A stretch of 64,000 nt of DNA from HGM04593 sp045630965. Its GTDB lineage: Bacteria; Bacteroidota; Bacteroidia; Bacteroidales; Bacteroidaceae. A program made the translations under genes and the position numbers. The DNA is taken from the NCBI GenBank assembly GCA_045630965.1, contig JAZQTU010000031.1:1-64000 (forward strand). The letters run 5' to 3'. The notes under the pieces are model-generated. The model ran no database searches. It saw only the letters and a program-made list of their open reading frames with translations, and was not told where the DNA came from. This document shows positions 35,191 through 44,914 of this stretch, in pieces. The first letter of the stretch is position 1. Every line of letters begins with the position of its first letter.

Positions 35191-36054
35191 ATGGATATTC
35201 ATACAACAACATACGCAAGGAGGTTAAGAGTACTTCTCCTCACAGCAATAATCTCCACTGCAGCTTTCTCACAGGATATAATATACGAAAAAGAGGACAG
35301 TGTTTTCTTTGAGAATGTAATAAAAGAACACTCTTCAACCACATTTCCGGAACCTGGAGATAGAATAATATCTATTGCAAAAGAGTTCTATGGCAAAAAG
35401 TATATCTCTGGTACTCTTGACCGATATAATGACGAGCCACTTTTCATAAGTTGCAATGAACTTGACTGCACGACGTTTGTCGAAACAGTATTGGCGCTGT
35501 CAATTACCGAAGATAACGAAAGTTTTGACTCTGTTTGCCAAAATCTTGAACGAATACGATACAGAAATGGAAAGCGCTGTGGATATACCAGCCGCCTACA
35601 CTATATAAGTTGGTGGATTGCCGATAGTGCAAAGCAGGAGACAATAACAGAGGTTCATACACATATGCACACCGCAGAACAGTTCTTGGAACTGAATTTC
35701 ATGAGCACACATCCTGAAAATTACCGACATTTACAAGAATGCCCTGAAGCTATAGAAAAGATTGCAGAATACGAGAGAGCTTTCAACAAACACAATATCA
35801 GATACATTCCCAAAAGCGATGTTGCAGGATTAAGCAGAAATGAGATAAGAAACGGTGACATAATAGCCATAGTTACAGATATTGATGGTTTGGATGTCAC
35901 ACATATTGGTTTTGCATGCTGGTACAAAGAAAATTTGCATATGATACATGCATCCAGCATACACAAATCTGTGATATTCGACACGACTCCACTTGCAACA
36001 TACCTTGATAAGAGAAAGAGTCACAAGGGTATCAGAATTTTCAGAGCCAGATAA
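35191..36054 (+). CDS. DUF1460 amidase-like secreted protein
   Basis: 287 residues with an N-terminal signal peptide (about 1-28, LLLTAIISTAAFSQ). Papain-like fold of DUF1460: catalytic Cys in ELDCTTFVETVLAL (about residues 87-100), His in VTHIGFACW (about 231), and the downstream HMIHASSIHKSV. Homologues are N-acetylmuramoyl-L-alanine amidase-like or NlpC/P60-related hydrolases of the periplasm. Expected target is peptidoglycan peptide, but substrate specificity is unproven. It is divergent from DUF5103 and precedes the tRNA-Arg. Confidence 0.87.
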   Translation: MDIHTTTYARRLRVLLLTAIISTAAFSQDIIYEKEDSVFFENVIKEHSSTTFPEPGDRIISIAKEFYGKKYISGTLDRYNDEPLFISCNELDCTTFVETVLALSITEDNESFDSVCQNLERIRYRNGKRCGYTSRLHYISWWIADSAKQETITEVHTHMHTAEQFLELNFMSTHPENYRHLQECPEAIEKIAEYERAFNKHNIRYIPKSDVAGLSRNEIRNGDIIAIVTDIDGLDVTHIGFACWYKENLHMIHASSIHKSVIFDTTPLATYLDKRKSHKGIRIFRAR

Positions 36055-36162
36055 AGCCGTTAATGAAAAGAGATAAGCATTTTATAATCAGGTATTCTAC
36101 AATATTTATTCTCACGCAATACTTTTTTGTCATTTCTTCAATGAATTCTTGCCATTTTTAGC

Positions 36163-36170
36163 TATCTTCG
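36163..36170 (+). promoter_or_regulatory. -7 element (TATCTTCG) for tRNA-Arg and probably asnA
   Basis: TATCTTCG ends 11 nt before the first base of the tRNA, the spacing expected if transcription begins just before the mature 5' end. No separate promoter is seen for asnA. Confidence 0.6.
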
Positions 36171-36181
36171 CACGCCGAAAC

Positions 36182-36255
36182 GGTCCCGTAGCTTAGCTGA
36201 ATAGAGCGTCAGATTCCGGTTCTGAAGGTCGTGGGTTTGAATCCCACCGGGATCA
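36182..36255 (+). tRNA. tRNA-Arg (anticodon CCG)
   Basis: 74-nt cloverleaf: acceptor GGTCCCG / CGGGATC (one G-T pair), D arm GCTT...GAGC, anticodon stem TCAGA / TCTGA with loop TTCCGGT giving anticodon CCG, T arm GTGGG TTTGAAT CCCAC, discriminator A. The CCA end is not encoded. Decodes CGG. It sits 35 nt before asnA and may be co-transcribed. Confidence 0.95.
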
Positions 36256-36290
36256 CATTCAAATAAATACAAAGAGACATAAAACCAGAA

Positions 36291-37328
36291 ATGAAACTAT
36301 ACGAACTCCCTCATGAATACAAGCCTTTGCTTGACCTCAAACAGACAGAACTTGCCATTAAGCAGATAAAGGAGACATTCCAGCTCAACCTTTCAGCGTC
36401 GTTACGTCTCCGACGTGTGACAGCACCGCTCTTCGTACTGCAGGGAAGAGGTCTTAACGACGACCTCAACGGATATGAGCATGCTGTAAGCTTCCCGATA
36501 CAGGATATGGGAGGAGCTGTTGCCGAGGTTGTACATTCACTGGCAAAATGGAAACGTGTCACTCTCGCGGAATACAATATTGCACAGGGCTATGGAATAT
36601 ATACCGACATGAATGCCATACGCGCACACGAAGAACTGGACAACTTACATTCGTTATATGTTGACCAATGGGACTGGGAACGAGTGATATGCAATGAAGA
36701 GCGCAGTGTTGAATACCTTCGCCAGACTGTAAAAGACATCTATTCAGCAATATTGCATACAGAATTCACCTTAAGTGAATGCTACCCACAACTAAAGCCG
36801 TCATTGCCAGAAAAAATCGAATTCATACATAGTGAAGAGCTACGTCGCCTGTATCCGGAAATGAGTCCAAAGGAGCGAGAAGAGGCTATTACAAAGAAAT
36901 ATGGTGCTGTTTTCATCATTGGTATCGGCAACGAGCTGGGCGACGGTATCCCACACGACAACCGTGCACCGGACTACGACGACTACTCAACTCCAAACGA
37001 AGACGGTTTCTTTGGCCTTAACGGAGACTTAATGATTTGGAGCGACGTCCTTGGGAAAGCCATGGAATTGTCATCTATGGGAATACGAGTTGACAAGAAA
37101 GCATTGCTTCACCAGCTTGAAAAGACCGGCAAAGAAGAGCGCAAGGAACTTTATTTCCACCAGAGACTGCTCAATGACACCCTGCCATTAAGCATTGGAG
37201 GAGGTATCGGACAGTCACGACTCTGTATGTTGCTATTGAAAAAAGCGCACATCGGCGAGATACAGTCAAGTATCTGGCCCGAAGAGATGAGACAGATGTG
37301 CAAGGATATGAATATTCCACTCATATAA
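36291..37328 (+). CDS. asnA: Aspartate--ammonia ligase
   Basis: 345 residues, matching the AsnA length and class II aaRS-like fold. Recognisable segments are LRLRRVTAPLFV (N-terminus), KWKRVTLAEYNIAQGYGIYTDMNAIRAHEELDNLHSLYVDQWDWE (split), and SIGGGIGQSRLCMLLL in the C-terminal motif. It makes asparagine from aspartate, ammonia and ATP. It follows tRNA-Arg by 35 nt and has its own terminator. Confidence 0.96.
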   Translation: MKLYELPHEYKPLLDLKQTELAIKQIKETFQLNLSASLRLRRVTAPLFVLQGRGLNDDLNGYEHAVSFPIQDMGGAVAEVVHSLAKWKRVTLAEYNIAQGYGIYTDMNAIRAHEELDNLHSLYVDQWDWERVICNEERSVEYLRQTVKDIYSAILHTEFTLSECYPQLKPSLPEKIEFIHSEELRRLYPEMSPKEREEAITKKYGAVFIIGIGNELGDGIPHDNRAPDYDDYSTPNEDGFFGLNGDLMIWSDVLGKAMELSSMGIRVDKKALLHQLEKTGKEERKELYFHQRLLNDTLPLSIGGGIGQSRLCMLLLKKAHIGEIQSSIWPEEMRQMCKDMNIPLI

Positions 37329-37334
37329 CAGATT

Positions 37335-37361
37335 AAGGGAGGCTTAAAGCCTCCTTTTTTG
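37335..37361 (+). terminator. Terminator after asnA
   Basis: Stem GGAGGC / GCCTCC extended by flanking A/T pairs, short TTAAA loop and a T run, 6 nt after the stop. Confidence 0.85.
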
Positions 37362-37446
37362 TTGGCATACAAACCAAAACTGCACAAATGCATATTACAA
37401 TTCAAGTAAAATTCAAATCAACAGTTTCTATATGAATAAAATTTAT

Positions 37447-37454
37447 TATTTTTG
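37447..37454 (+). promoter_or_regulatory. -7 element (TATTTTTG) for proS
   Basis: Exact TAnnTTTG match, 36 nt before ATG 37491. A -33 element is not obvious. Confidence 0.5.
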
Positions 37455-37490
37455 CATTAATTATTAAGATAAGACAAACAATATACAGAT

Positions 37491-38969
37491 ATGGCAGAAT
37501 TAAAAGAGTTAACCAAGCGTAGCGAGAGCTATTCACAATGGTACAACGACCTTGTACTCAAGGCAGACTTGGCAGAGCAGTCACCGGTAAGAGGCTGTAT
37601 GGTAATCAAACCCTACGGTTATGCTATTTGGGAAAAGATGCAACGCATCCTTGATGACATGTTCAAGGAGACCGGTCACGTAAATGCATATTTTCCACTT
37701 CTTATTCCAAAGTCATTCCTTAGCCGCGAGGCAGAACATGTTGAAGGTTTCGCAAAAGAGTGCGCTGTAGTAACACACTATCGTCTTAAGAATGCTGCTG
37801 ATGGAAGTGGCGTAGTAGTTGACCCTGCTGCAAAGCTCGAAGAGGAGATGATTATACGTCCAACATCTGAAACCATTATATGGAGCACATACAAGAACTG
37901 GATTCAGTCATACCGTGACCTGCCTATCATGGTCAACCAGTGGGCAAACGTAATGCGTTGGGAGATGCGTACACGTCTGTTCCTGCGTACAGCCGAATTC
38001 TTGTGGCAGGAGGGACACACCGCACACGCAACACGTGAAGAGGCTGAAAAAGAAGCACAGACCATGTTACATGTATATAACGATTTTGCAAACAACTACA
38101 TGGCACTCCCAGTTGTAATGGGTGTAAAGTCTGCCAACGAAAGATTTGCAGGTGCTCTTGACACTTACACTATCGAAGGTATGATGCAGGATGGCAAGGC
38201 TCTGCAGTGCGGTACATCACACTTCCTTGGTCAGAATTTTGCAAAGGCATTCAATGTACAGTTCGTAGACAAGAACAACAACCTTGAGTATGTTTGGGCA
38301 ACATCATGGGGTGTATCTACCCGTCTTATGGGTGCGCTTATCATGACCCACTCTGACGACAACGGTCTTGTATTGCCACCGGCACTTGCTCCTATTCAGG
38401 TGGTAATTGTACCTATCTACAAGAATGCAGAACAGCTTGACACAATCAAGTCAAAGGTTGATCCTATGATTGCAGAATTGAAGAAGATGGGTATCAGTGT
38501 CAAGTTTGACGATGCAGACAACCGCCGTCCAGGCTTCAAGTTTGCGGAATACGAACTCAAGGGTGTGCCTGTACGTCTTGTTCTTGGTGCACGCGACATT
38601 GAAAACGGAACAATCGAGGTTATGCGTCGCGATACATTGGAGAAAGAGACACGTTCTATTGAGGGCATAACAGATTATGTAAAGGAACTGCTTGACAGCA
38701 TCCAGAAGAACCTCCACGCCAAAGCTCTTGCTATGCGCGAAGAATGTACACGCAGCGTTGACACATACGAAGAGTTCAAGATTGAAATAGAAAAGGGTGG
38801 TTTCATTCTTGCACATTGGGATGGAACTCCAGAAACAGAGGAACTCATTAAGAACGAAACAAAGGCAACTATACGTTGTATACCTATCGGTTGGGACGAA
38901 ACCCCAGGCACCTGCATGGTTACAGGCAAGCCTTCGGCACGCAGAGTACTGTTCGCAAGAGCATATTAA
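37491..38969 (+). CDS. proS: Prolyl-tRNA synthetase, short (archaeal/eukaryotic-type) form
   Basis: 492 residues, lacking the inserted editing domain of the bacterial type and having the zinc-like C-terminal domain of the eukaryote/archaeon-like ProRS. Class II motif 2 region is RWEMRTRLFLRTAEFLWQEGHTAHAT (split), with GTSHFLGQNFAKAFNV and TSWGVSTRLMGALIMTHSDD downstream. The C-terminus reads CMVTGKPSARRVLFARAY. This form is common in Bacteroidota. It charges tRNA-Pro. Confidence 0.96.
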   Translation: MAELKELTKRSESYSQWYNDLVLKADLAEQSPVRGCMVIKPYGYAIWEKMQRILDDMFKETGHVNAYFPLLIPKSFLSREAEHVEGFAKECAVVTHYRLKNAADGSGVVVDPAAKLEEEMIIRPTSETIIWSTYKNWIQSYRDLPIMVNQWANVMRWEMRTRLFLRTAEFLWQEGHTAHATREEAEKEAQTMLHVYNDFANNYMALPVVMGVKSANERFAGALDTYTIEGMMQDGKALQCGTSHFLGQNFAKAFNVQFVDKNNNLEYVWATSWGVSTRLMGALIMTHSDDNGLVLPPALAPIQVVIVPIYKNAEQLDTIKSKVDPMIAELKKMGISVKFDDADNRRPGFKFAEYELKGVPVRLVLGARDIENGTIEVMRRDTLEKETRSIEGITDYVKELLDSIQKNLHAKALAMREECTRSVDTYEEFKIEIEKGGFILAHWDGTPETEELIKNETKATIRCIPIGWDETPGTCMVTGKPSARRVLFARAY

Positions 38970-38985
38970 TCATTAAAAAACCTAT

Positions 38986-39017
38986 AGACAGGCAGGACTT
39001 GTTTTTCCTGCCTGTCT
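38986..39017. other. 12-bp inverted repeat between proS and ung
   Basis: AGACAGGCAGGA and its complement around an 8-nt loop. On the plus strand no T run follows, so it is a poor terminator in that direction; it might still attenuate transcription into ung or form an mRNA end. Confidence 0.45.
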
Positions 39018-39047
39018 GTGTATATACACAACCGCAAAACCAATATT

Positions 39048-39713
39048 ATGGAAGTCAAGATAGAACAAAGCTGGAAGGAGGTTCTAAAAGATGAATTTGA
39101 AAAAGATTATTTCACACGTCTGACAACCTTTGTAAGAGAGGAGTACAAGGGTGATACCCCTGTTTACCCTCCGGCAAGGCTCATATTCAACGCATTTGAC
39201 CACTGTCCTTTTGACAAGGTCAAATGCGTAATATTGGGACAGGACCCATATCATGGGACAGGACAAGCAAACGGTTTGTGTTTTTCAGTAAACAAAGGCA
39301 TTCCATTCCCACCATCACTCTTGAACATATTCAAGGAGATTAATAACGACACCGGCACCCCGATACCACAGGATGGAGACCTCACACGCTGGAGCGACCA
39401 GGGAGTACTGTTATTGAACGCTACATTAACTGTACGCGCATCGCAAGCAGGATCGCACCAGAAACGCGGTTGGGAAGAATTTACCGATGCAGCCATACGC
39501 GAATTGGCAGCCCGCAGAGAGAATATCGTATTTATACTATGGGGAAGCTATGCACAGAGAAAAGGTGCATTCATTGACAGAAACAAGCACCTTGTATTGA
39601 CATCACCACACCCTTCACCATTGTCGGCGTATCAAGGATTTTTCGGCAATCATCATTTCACACTGACAAACGATTACCTTGAGAAACATGGCAAAGAGAA
39701 GATTATCTGGTGA
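39048..39713 (+). CDS. ung: Uracil-DNA glycosylase
   Basis: 221 residues from ATG 39048 (MEVKIEQSWKEVLKDEFEKD), chosen over the upstream ATG at 39018 because the longer N-terminus is not conserved. Catalytic motif GQDPYHGTGQANGLCFSV (about residues 64-81) and HPSPLSAYQGFFGNHHF (about 188-204) define family 1 UDG. It removes uracil from DNA. The stop is 4 nt from the stop of convergent lptD. Confidence 0.97.
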   Translation: MEVKIEQSWKEVLKDEFEKDYFTRLTTFVREEYKGDTPVYPPARLIFNAFDHCPFDKVKCVILGQDPYHGTGQANGLCFSVNKGIPFPPSLLNIFKEINNDTGTPIPQDGDLTRWSDQGVLLLNATLTVRASQAGSHQKRGWEEFTDAAIRELAARRENIVFILWGSYAQRKGAFIDRNKHLVLTSPHPSPLSAYQGFFGNHHFTLTNDYLEKHGKEKIIW

Positions 39714-39717
39714 TTGA

Positions 39718-42426
39718 TTAATCATCATACCATTGTACATTCGAACTGCCGTCACTACGTTTCTCCACTTTCAGGAAGTCTGCCAACATAGCCGACGTTG
39801 CCCTGAAACAGAAGTTGAATGAAGTATACGGATACAAGACAACACCGCACGACATTTCAAAGCAGTGCAAATCACGCGATATGTTCAATGTAGTAGTAGT
39901 CGGTTTCTTGAATTCAAAGTTATAACCAGAAGTGAAGTTTATACGCCAGTTGTCAGATATACCGATATTTCCCGAGATATTCATATTCTGGGTAAACTTA
40001 TACGGATATCTCATATTTCTCAAATTAATCTCAGCACTTCTGTCCTCCGCCATACTTATACCATAAGAGACCGTCAGACTCCAAGGGAACTTGAATGGCA
40101 TATAGCCATCTTCATCAACATCGGCGCTCTTTGCCTTTTTAGTCTTCATGCTCTTTAGAGATTTGGTCCCACCACCCTCATCACTCAGTTCTTCTGTTTC
40201 TTCATCAGGTTTAGCCTCCTCTTCATGTTTGAATTTATTCATGAAAGTCTGCACCTTATCCAATGTCTTATTATTGAAAGTATAAGAGAGGTTCTGACTC
40301 ATACCTTGGAAACGGCCAAAACGTCCATAAGACCATTCTGTACGCTCACCAACGACAACCTGTCCCCTGTCATTGAATTCATAGGCATATGTAGCCCATG
40401 TAGCATTGAAACTGAATGTATAACTCTTTGTAAGTTTCAACCTCAAGCGTGTTGACAAATTACTCCACGGACGTACTTTTGCCGCAAGGTTATAGGACAA
40501 TGATGCTCCAAGTTCATCTATAAGACTCACTTTCTTAAGAGAGTCGTTTTTGGTACGCCATTTCATCTCGACATTATTGCTCATACTGAACGAGACACTT
40601 CCCGTCTCACCCTTGGAAGGTATTCCATAAAGGCTTCCCTGGTATGGAGAATACTCCACAGTACGGGCTTCGCCGTATTCGTCAGTATATACATATGTAT
40701 CGTAGTATCCATAATATTCACTACCGAAATCAGGCGCATACGAAAGAGATACAGAGGGTTTGAAAACGTGTCGCACTGTATGAATTCGGCCTTTTTTGAA
40801 AATACCCGCCGGTTTATAGAAACCGTACAGTGTCGTATTTGCAGAAAGTGCGAGATTGTAGTTATACACACGGTGGAAACCATGTATCGTATCACGCACC
40901 ACCTGATTGGTTACTTCATCCCAATCCTGATTTATTTTCTTGAAATACCAGCGTTCGGTATAATTGAAGCTCGGAGTTATATTGATAAAGTTAAACAGTT
41001 GGAATGTCGCATTTATCGGGATATTATGCTTTACTCCATTTTTCCAGTCATCGATAAAATTTGAATTCAGAATTTTATTCTCCTTGGCACTTATGCTGTT
41101 GCTTATCTGTCCGCTATATGAAAGCGAAATCTTCTCATACCATTTCTCGTCACCTGCACGTTTTTTACGTTTGAAAGGATATTTCTTTGAAAGTGACACA
41201 TTCAGCGTAGGCAAGGTCAATGATATCATGGAGTCCTGTACACTCTGCGAGACGTTCATCGTTGCCGAAAGAGACAATCCTATTTCAGGAAAACTATGTG
41301 AGAAGTTCACACTCGAAGTTCTCACACTTTGCGAATTGAGTGCTGGGTTGTAAAGACTATTCAGATTGGCACGTTCGTAATTGGACGTAGCAAAATTGAC
41401 ACTTGCCGAAAAATTGGTATTCGGCATCGCCTTTGCATCCTGCCTATGACTCCATTGTACACGGAAGTTCTTACCTACTGAATAGTCTGGCAATCCCCTT
41501 TCGCCTTGTTTTGTAACAAGGTAACTCAAACCAATGTTACCGGAATATTTATATCTCTTGGCATAAGTAGACGCGGCATTCACGCCCCATGATCCCTTGG
41601 TAAAAATTTCGCCTGTTAGACGCAAGTCAAACTTGTCACTAATCGCAAAATAGTATCCACCATTACGCAAATAGAAACCGCGTTCGGTTTCATCTCCATA
41701 TGTTGGCATAATAAATCCCGAAGAGTAGCTTTCCGTAAAGGGGAAATAACCGAAAGGCAAAGCCAACGGTAAAGGAACATCCGCTACAACAAGATATAAA
41801 GGACCGGAAACCACATCCTTTTTAGGACGCACTTTGGCACGAGTAAGCCTTACATAGAAGTGGGGGTGCTCAGCATCGCATGTCGTATACATTCCGTCCT
41901 GTGAATAGAACACATCCGACGAGTCCTTTTTTGCCTTTCCACCCATTAGAAAGCCATCGCCCTGCTGTGTATATACATTGTTTATGAAACCTTTTCTTGT
42001 TTTGAAATTATATGTCATCCTGTCGGATTCGTATGGTGTTCCACCATCCATGAATATCGGAAGACCCGTTGTCACGCCTGTAGAATCCATACGACCTGTA
42101 GCATGCACCACACTGCTGTCCATATTCATCGATATTATACTCGCAGAAAGCTCAATCTTGTCATATTTCACGTTACCGTTTCCATATAGATAGGCATTGC
42201 CTCCACGTGACCACACCATGGAATCGGTACATTCATAATATACCGGTGCTTCTATAGGATCCTTTTTTTTCACATTTGAACTGTCTGTAGATAGAGTATC
42301 TGCACACATGGCAGACACAGCAGAGGTGTATGCAGACAGTAACGGCGCAGCCTTGACAGGAATCACCGACTGGATTGCTGCCAATAGAATTGTTATTATA
42401 AATGCCCTAAACGGAAAATGACTCAT
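39718..42426 (-). CDS. lptD: LPS-assembly outer-membrane protein LptD-like
   Basis: 902 residues. Signal peptide at 1-28, then an OstA-type N-terminal jellyroll (GNAYLYGNGNVKYDKIELSAS in part, and GTPYESDRMTYNFKTRKGFI in part), then a large outer-membrane barrel ending in a typical strand. A Bacteroidota-type LptD core is recognisable (FGYFPFTESYSSGFIMPTYG, about residues 223-242). LptD with LptE inserts LPS into the outer leaflet. A low-complexity acidic/Lys stretch (EEAKPDEETEELSDEGG and following) lies near residue 730. LptC is at 0.8 kb, in the same pathway but a different operon. Confidence 0.88.
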   Translation of the reverse strand: MSHFPFRAFIITILLAAIQSVIPVKAAPLLSAYTSAVSAMCADTLSTDSSNVKKKDPIEAPVYYECTDSMVWSRGGNAYLYGNGNVKYDKIELSASIISMNMDSSVVHATGRMDSTGVTTGLPIFMDGGTPYESDRMTYNFKTRKGFINNVYTQQGDGFLMGGKAKKDSSDVFYSQDGMYTTCDAEHPHFYVRLTRAKVRPKKDVVSGPLYLVVADVPLPLALPFGYFPFTESYSSGFIMPTYGDETERGFYLRNGGYYFAISDKFDLRLTGEIFTKGSWGVNAASTYAKRYKYSGNIGLSYLVTKQGERGLPDYSVGKNFRVQWSHRQDAKAMPNTNFSASVNFATSNYERANLNSLYNPALNSQSVRTSSVNFSHSFPEIGLSLSATMNVSQSVQDSMISLTLPTLNVSLSKKYPFKRKKRAGDEKWYEKISLSYSGQISNSISAKENKILNSNFIDDWKNGVKHNIPINATFQLFNFINITPSFNYTERWYFKKINQDWDEVTNQVVRDTIHGFHRVYNYNLALSANTTLYGFYKPAGIFKKGRIHTVRHVFKPSVSLSYAPDFGSEYYGYYDTYVYTDEYGEARTVEYSPYQGSLYGIPSKGETGSVSFSMSNNVEMKWRTKNDSLKKVSLIDELGASLSYNLAAKVRPWSNLSTRLRLKLTKSYTFSFNATWATYAYEFNDRGQVVVGERTEWSYGRFGRFQGMSQNLSYTFNNKTLDKVQTFMNKFKHEEEAKPDEETEELSDEGGGTKSLKSMKTKKAKSADVDEDGYMPFKFPWSLTVSYGISMAEDRSAEINLRNMRYPYKFTQNMNISGNIGISDNWRINFTSGYNFEFKKPTTTTLNISRDLHCFEMSCGVVLYPYTSFNFCFRATSAMLADFLKVEKRSDGSSNVQWYDD

Positions 42427-42449
42427 TTGCTTACGCCCATAATAGGTTG

Positions 42450-42457
42450 CGAAGATA
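42450..42457 (-). promoter_or_regulatory. -7 element (TATCTTCG) for lptD
   Basis: Minus-strand TATCTTCG, 23 nt before the lptD ATG. Confidence 0.55.
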
Positions 42458-42534
42458 CTAATTTTAAGGAAGTTTTTCCGGAATTCAAGACAAAAAAGCG
42501 CTTTTTAATATATATATTAACATTAAATTACGAA

Positions 42535-43074
42535 TTACATGAACAAAACAGCCCATTGCCGGATCTTCTCAGCAGACTCTTCGGAAATTTTCTGCATACT
42601 TTCCACAACCTGGTCCAACGTACGCGATTCATGCAAAAACTTTGTTTTTGAATAAAATTTATCGGCAAAACATATCAGTTGTTCTTCAAGTGTTTCAGGA
42701 ATAAAATCCACCAAAGGGAGTTCCCAACCATTTGCCGCTATCTGCTCTTTCAGGAGCCCTGTTCCCGTATGCCGCTCACAAACCCTTGCATGGCGCTCAT
42801 AACCAAGCGAGCGCAACAGTTCGGCACCAAGATAACCATGACATAGATACGGGGCATCTCCATGACAATGGATGCGCGGTGCGTCTGTCAAGAAAATTCC
42901 TAAATCATGTAACATTGCAGCCTCTTCAATAAACTGTAAATCCATACACAATTCAGGATGTTTACGGGCCATACCAAGCGCCATTTCTGCTACTTTACGG
43001 GCATGAATCATATATATGCGCTTGAGTTCATTATCAACAGGGTAATATTTATCTATTATATTTTGAGCATCCAT
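42535..43074 (-). CDS. HD-domain phosphohydrolase-like protein
   Basis: 179 residues. HD signature: MIHARKVAEMALGMARKHPELC (conserved His24), MLHDLGIFL (His-Asp pair, about 54-55), HCHGDAPYLCHGYLGAELL and VCERHTG supply further histidines. Family members are metal-dependent phosphohydrolases, often acting on nucleotides or cyclic nucleotides; substrate unknown. It has its own promoter upstream of lptD on the same strand. Confidence 0.85.
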   Translation of the reverse strand: MDAQNIIDKYYPVDNELKRIYMIHARKVAEMALGMARKHPELCMDLQFIEEAAMLHDLGIFLTDAPRIHCHGDAPYLCHGYLGAELLRSLGYERHARVCERHTGTGLLKEQIAANGWELPLVDFIPETLEEQLICFADKFYSKTKFLHESRTLDQVVESMQKISEESAEKIRQWAVLFM

Positions 43075-43123
43075 TATAAGTTATTTTTACTATTGCACCA
43101 ACATTACAGAGACATCTGATATG

Positions 43124-43154
43124 CGAAGATAAGAAAAAGGTGGTTCAAATACAA
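43124..43154 (-). promoter_or_regulatory. Promoter of the HD gene (-33 TTG, -7 TATCTTCG)
   Basis: TATCTTCG (43124-43131) and TTG (43152-43154) on the minus strand, spaced 20 nt. Confidence 0.7.
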
Positions 43155-43253
43155 ACACACCTGCCAATTGACACTTTTTGTAAAAAAAATACAAATTTGT
43201 GCCAACTGCTGTATAAAAACCATGGTAAATAATCGTTTTCTAAATCTTTTGTA

Positions 43254-43261
43254 TATTTTTG
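43254..43261 (+). promoter_or_regulatory. -7 element (TATTTTTG) for the VTC operon
   Basis: Exact TAnnTTTG match, 25 nt before ATG 43287. The region just upstream has A/T-rich dyads, not resolved further. Confidence 0.5.
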
Positions 43262-43286
43262 TAAAGTTGTAATATATCTTGAGACA

Positions 43287-44054
43287 ATGGAATACGGTAT
43301 TGCAGACAAGGCACAACAACTTCCCCCAATAACACTTCAGGAGATGTCGGGGATAAAACTGATGAACCGCACAGACACAAAATTTGTGGCAACTGCGGAG
43401 CAATTGCATGCATTCCTGCTTACTGTGCAAGGAAAATATTTCATTCAGGAGATTGACGGAAAACGTATTGCCAGCTACCACACGACCTATTTTGATACCG
43501 AAGACTACCAGATGTACAATATGCATCACTGCGGCAGGACAACCAGGGAAAAGATCAGGGTCAGGACATACATGGACAGCCACGACACGTTTTTCGAGAT
43601 AAAGAACAAGAATAATCACGGACGTACAAAGAAGAAACGCATAGCCATTCAAGGGCATGACACTGTACATGAAGAGCATGATTCAATTATACCCTTCATG
43701 GCAAAACATGCATGGTATGAGATTGATGAGATAACTCCAGCCATTGAAAACTGGTTCAACAGAATTACATTGGTAAATTTTGACAAGACAGAAAGACTGA
43801 CCATCGATTTCAATCTCAAGTTCCATCATTTGAGAAGTAATGGTCATGACAAGCTTGACAAGGTTGCAATAATAGAACTTAAGCGAGACGGCAATGTTCC
43901 CTCCCCTGCACTTGATATTTTAAGAGAGTTGCGCATCAAACGTTCCGGATTCAGCAAATACTGTATAGGAAGTGCTTTGACAAACCAGTCTTTAAGACGC
44001 AACAATTTTAAGGAGCGTCTCAGAATGATAGACAAAATGGAACATAAACTATAA
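43287..44054 (+). CDS. VTC-domain (polyphosphate polymerase-like) protein
   Basis: 255 residues of the VTC/CYTH-type triphosphate tunnel fold. Charged tunnel strands are visible: NRTDTKF (27-33), TTYFDTEDY (66-74), EKIRVRTY (88-95), EIKNKN (104-109), TIDFNLKF (172-179) and IIELKR (195-200). The Arg/Lys and Glu pattern is what binds phosphate and metal in VTC4, the yeast polyphosphate polymerase. Bacterial homologues often stand beside DUF4956 and CotH or DUF4353 genes. Catalytic activity is not proven. It begins the operon 43287-47865 with gaps of 11 nt or less. Confidence 0.85.
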   Translation: MEYGIADKAQQLPPITLQEMSGIKLMNRTDTKFVATAEQLHAFLLTVQGKYFIQEIDGKRIASYHTTYFDTEDYQMYNMHHCGRTTREKIRVRTYMDSHDTFFEIKNKNNHGRTKKKRIAIQGHDTVHEEHDSIIPFMAKHAWYEIDEITPAIENWFNRITLVNFDKTERLTIDFNLKFHHLRSNGHDKLDKVAIIELKRDGNVPSPALDILRELRIKRSGFSKYCIGSALTNQSLRRNNFKERLRMIDKMEHKL

Positions 44055-44065
44055 AAACAAATTAT

Positions 44066-44914
44066 ATGAAAAACTTTATTACACTTCTGCTGTTCTGCAT
44101 CGGTCTTGTATTTTGTTTACCGGGAAATGCGCAGACATACCCTGTGACAGCTGGTGCCGAAGACTTTATCATTACTGAGACAATGGACAACGGTTTTGAC
44201 TTTGACGACAATGACAAAAACGAAAAGATGTCCATAGGAATCAAGGGAAAAAGAATCAGCAACGACGACTTCATTGATATTCCACATGTTAAAGACCTGT
44301 TGATAGCATTCCTTATCAATCTAATTTCAATAATGATTGTTGTACGCGGTTTGTATTACCCCAAATGTAAACGTGGAGAGTTCTTCTTTACCTACATACT
44401 GATTGCGATAAGCACATTCATGCTTATATATGTCCTTGGAGATGTCAAGCTCAAGGCCGGTATCGCATTAGGCCTTTTTGCAATATTCAGTATCATACGA
44501 TACCGCACAGAGCAGGTAGCCATACGAGAAATGACTTATCTGTTCATAATAATCGCAATAAGCGCCATTAACGGATTGACAGTAAGCGAATTGAGTTATG
44601 GTGAAGTACTTATAATAAACACATTGTTCATTATATCAATCTTGATTTGCGAGAGCAAACTTCTTATCAGTCATTATTCGTATAAGGTCATAAAGTACGA
44701 CAACGTGAGCCTTATCACCCCAGACAAGAAAGAAGAGCTTATCGCTGATCTTGAGAAGCGCACAGGTCTCAAGATTGAAAAGGTTGAAGTTGGAAGCATT
44801 GATTTCCTAAAAGACGCTGCAATTGTAAAGATGTACTACCGCAGCAAAGATGTCAATAATTCAGTTGATACAACATTAAAAGCGCCTGTCGATGAATACA
44901 AACTCAAGAATTAA
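44066..44914 (+). CDS. DUF4956 membrane protein
   Basis: 282 residues: signal-like N-terminus (MKNFITLLLFCIGLVFCLPG), then about five transmembrane helices at roughly 73-95, 104-123, 129-146, 153-170 and 178-198, and a soluble C-terminal domain (SLITPDKKEELIADLEKRTGL, in parts). The AGIALGLFAIFSIIRYRTE segment is the family hallmark. DUF4956 proteins regularly accompany VTC-domain genes; a role in moving or anchoring the VTC product is a guess. An acidic insertion FDFDDNDKNEKM lies between the signal and the first helix. It overlaps the next gene by 23 nt. Confidence 0.85.
   Translation: MKNFITLLLFCIGLVFCLPGNAQTYPVTAGAEDFIITETMDNGFDFDDNDKNEKMSIGIKGKRISNDDFIDIPHVKDLLIAFLINLISIMIVVRGLYYPKCKRGEFFFTYILIAISTFMLIYVLGDVKLKAGIALGLFAIFSIIRYRTEQVAIREMTYLFIIIAISAINGLTVSELSYGEVLIINTLFIISILICESKLLISHYSYKVIKYDNVSLITPDKKEELIADLEKRTGLKIEKVEVGSIDFLKDAAIVKMYYRSKDVNNSVDTTLKAPVDEYKLKN

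Noticed and set aside
38986..39017. Terminator between proS and ung
   Set aside because: The stem is good but lacks a T run on the plus strand; recorded only as an inverted repeat.
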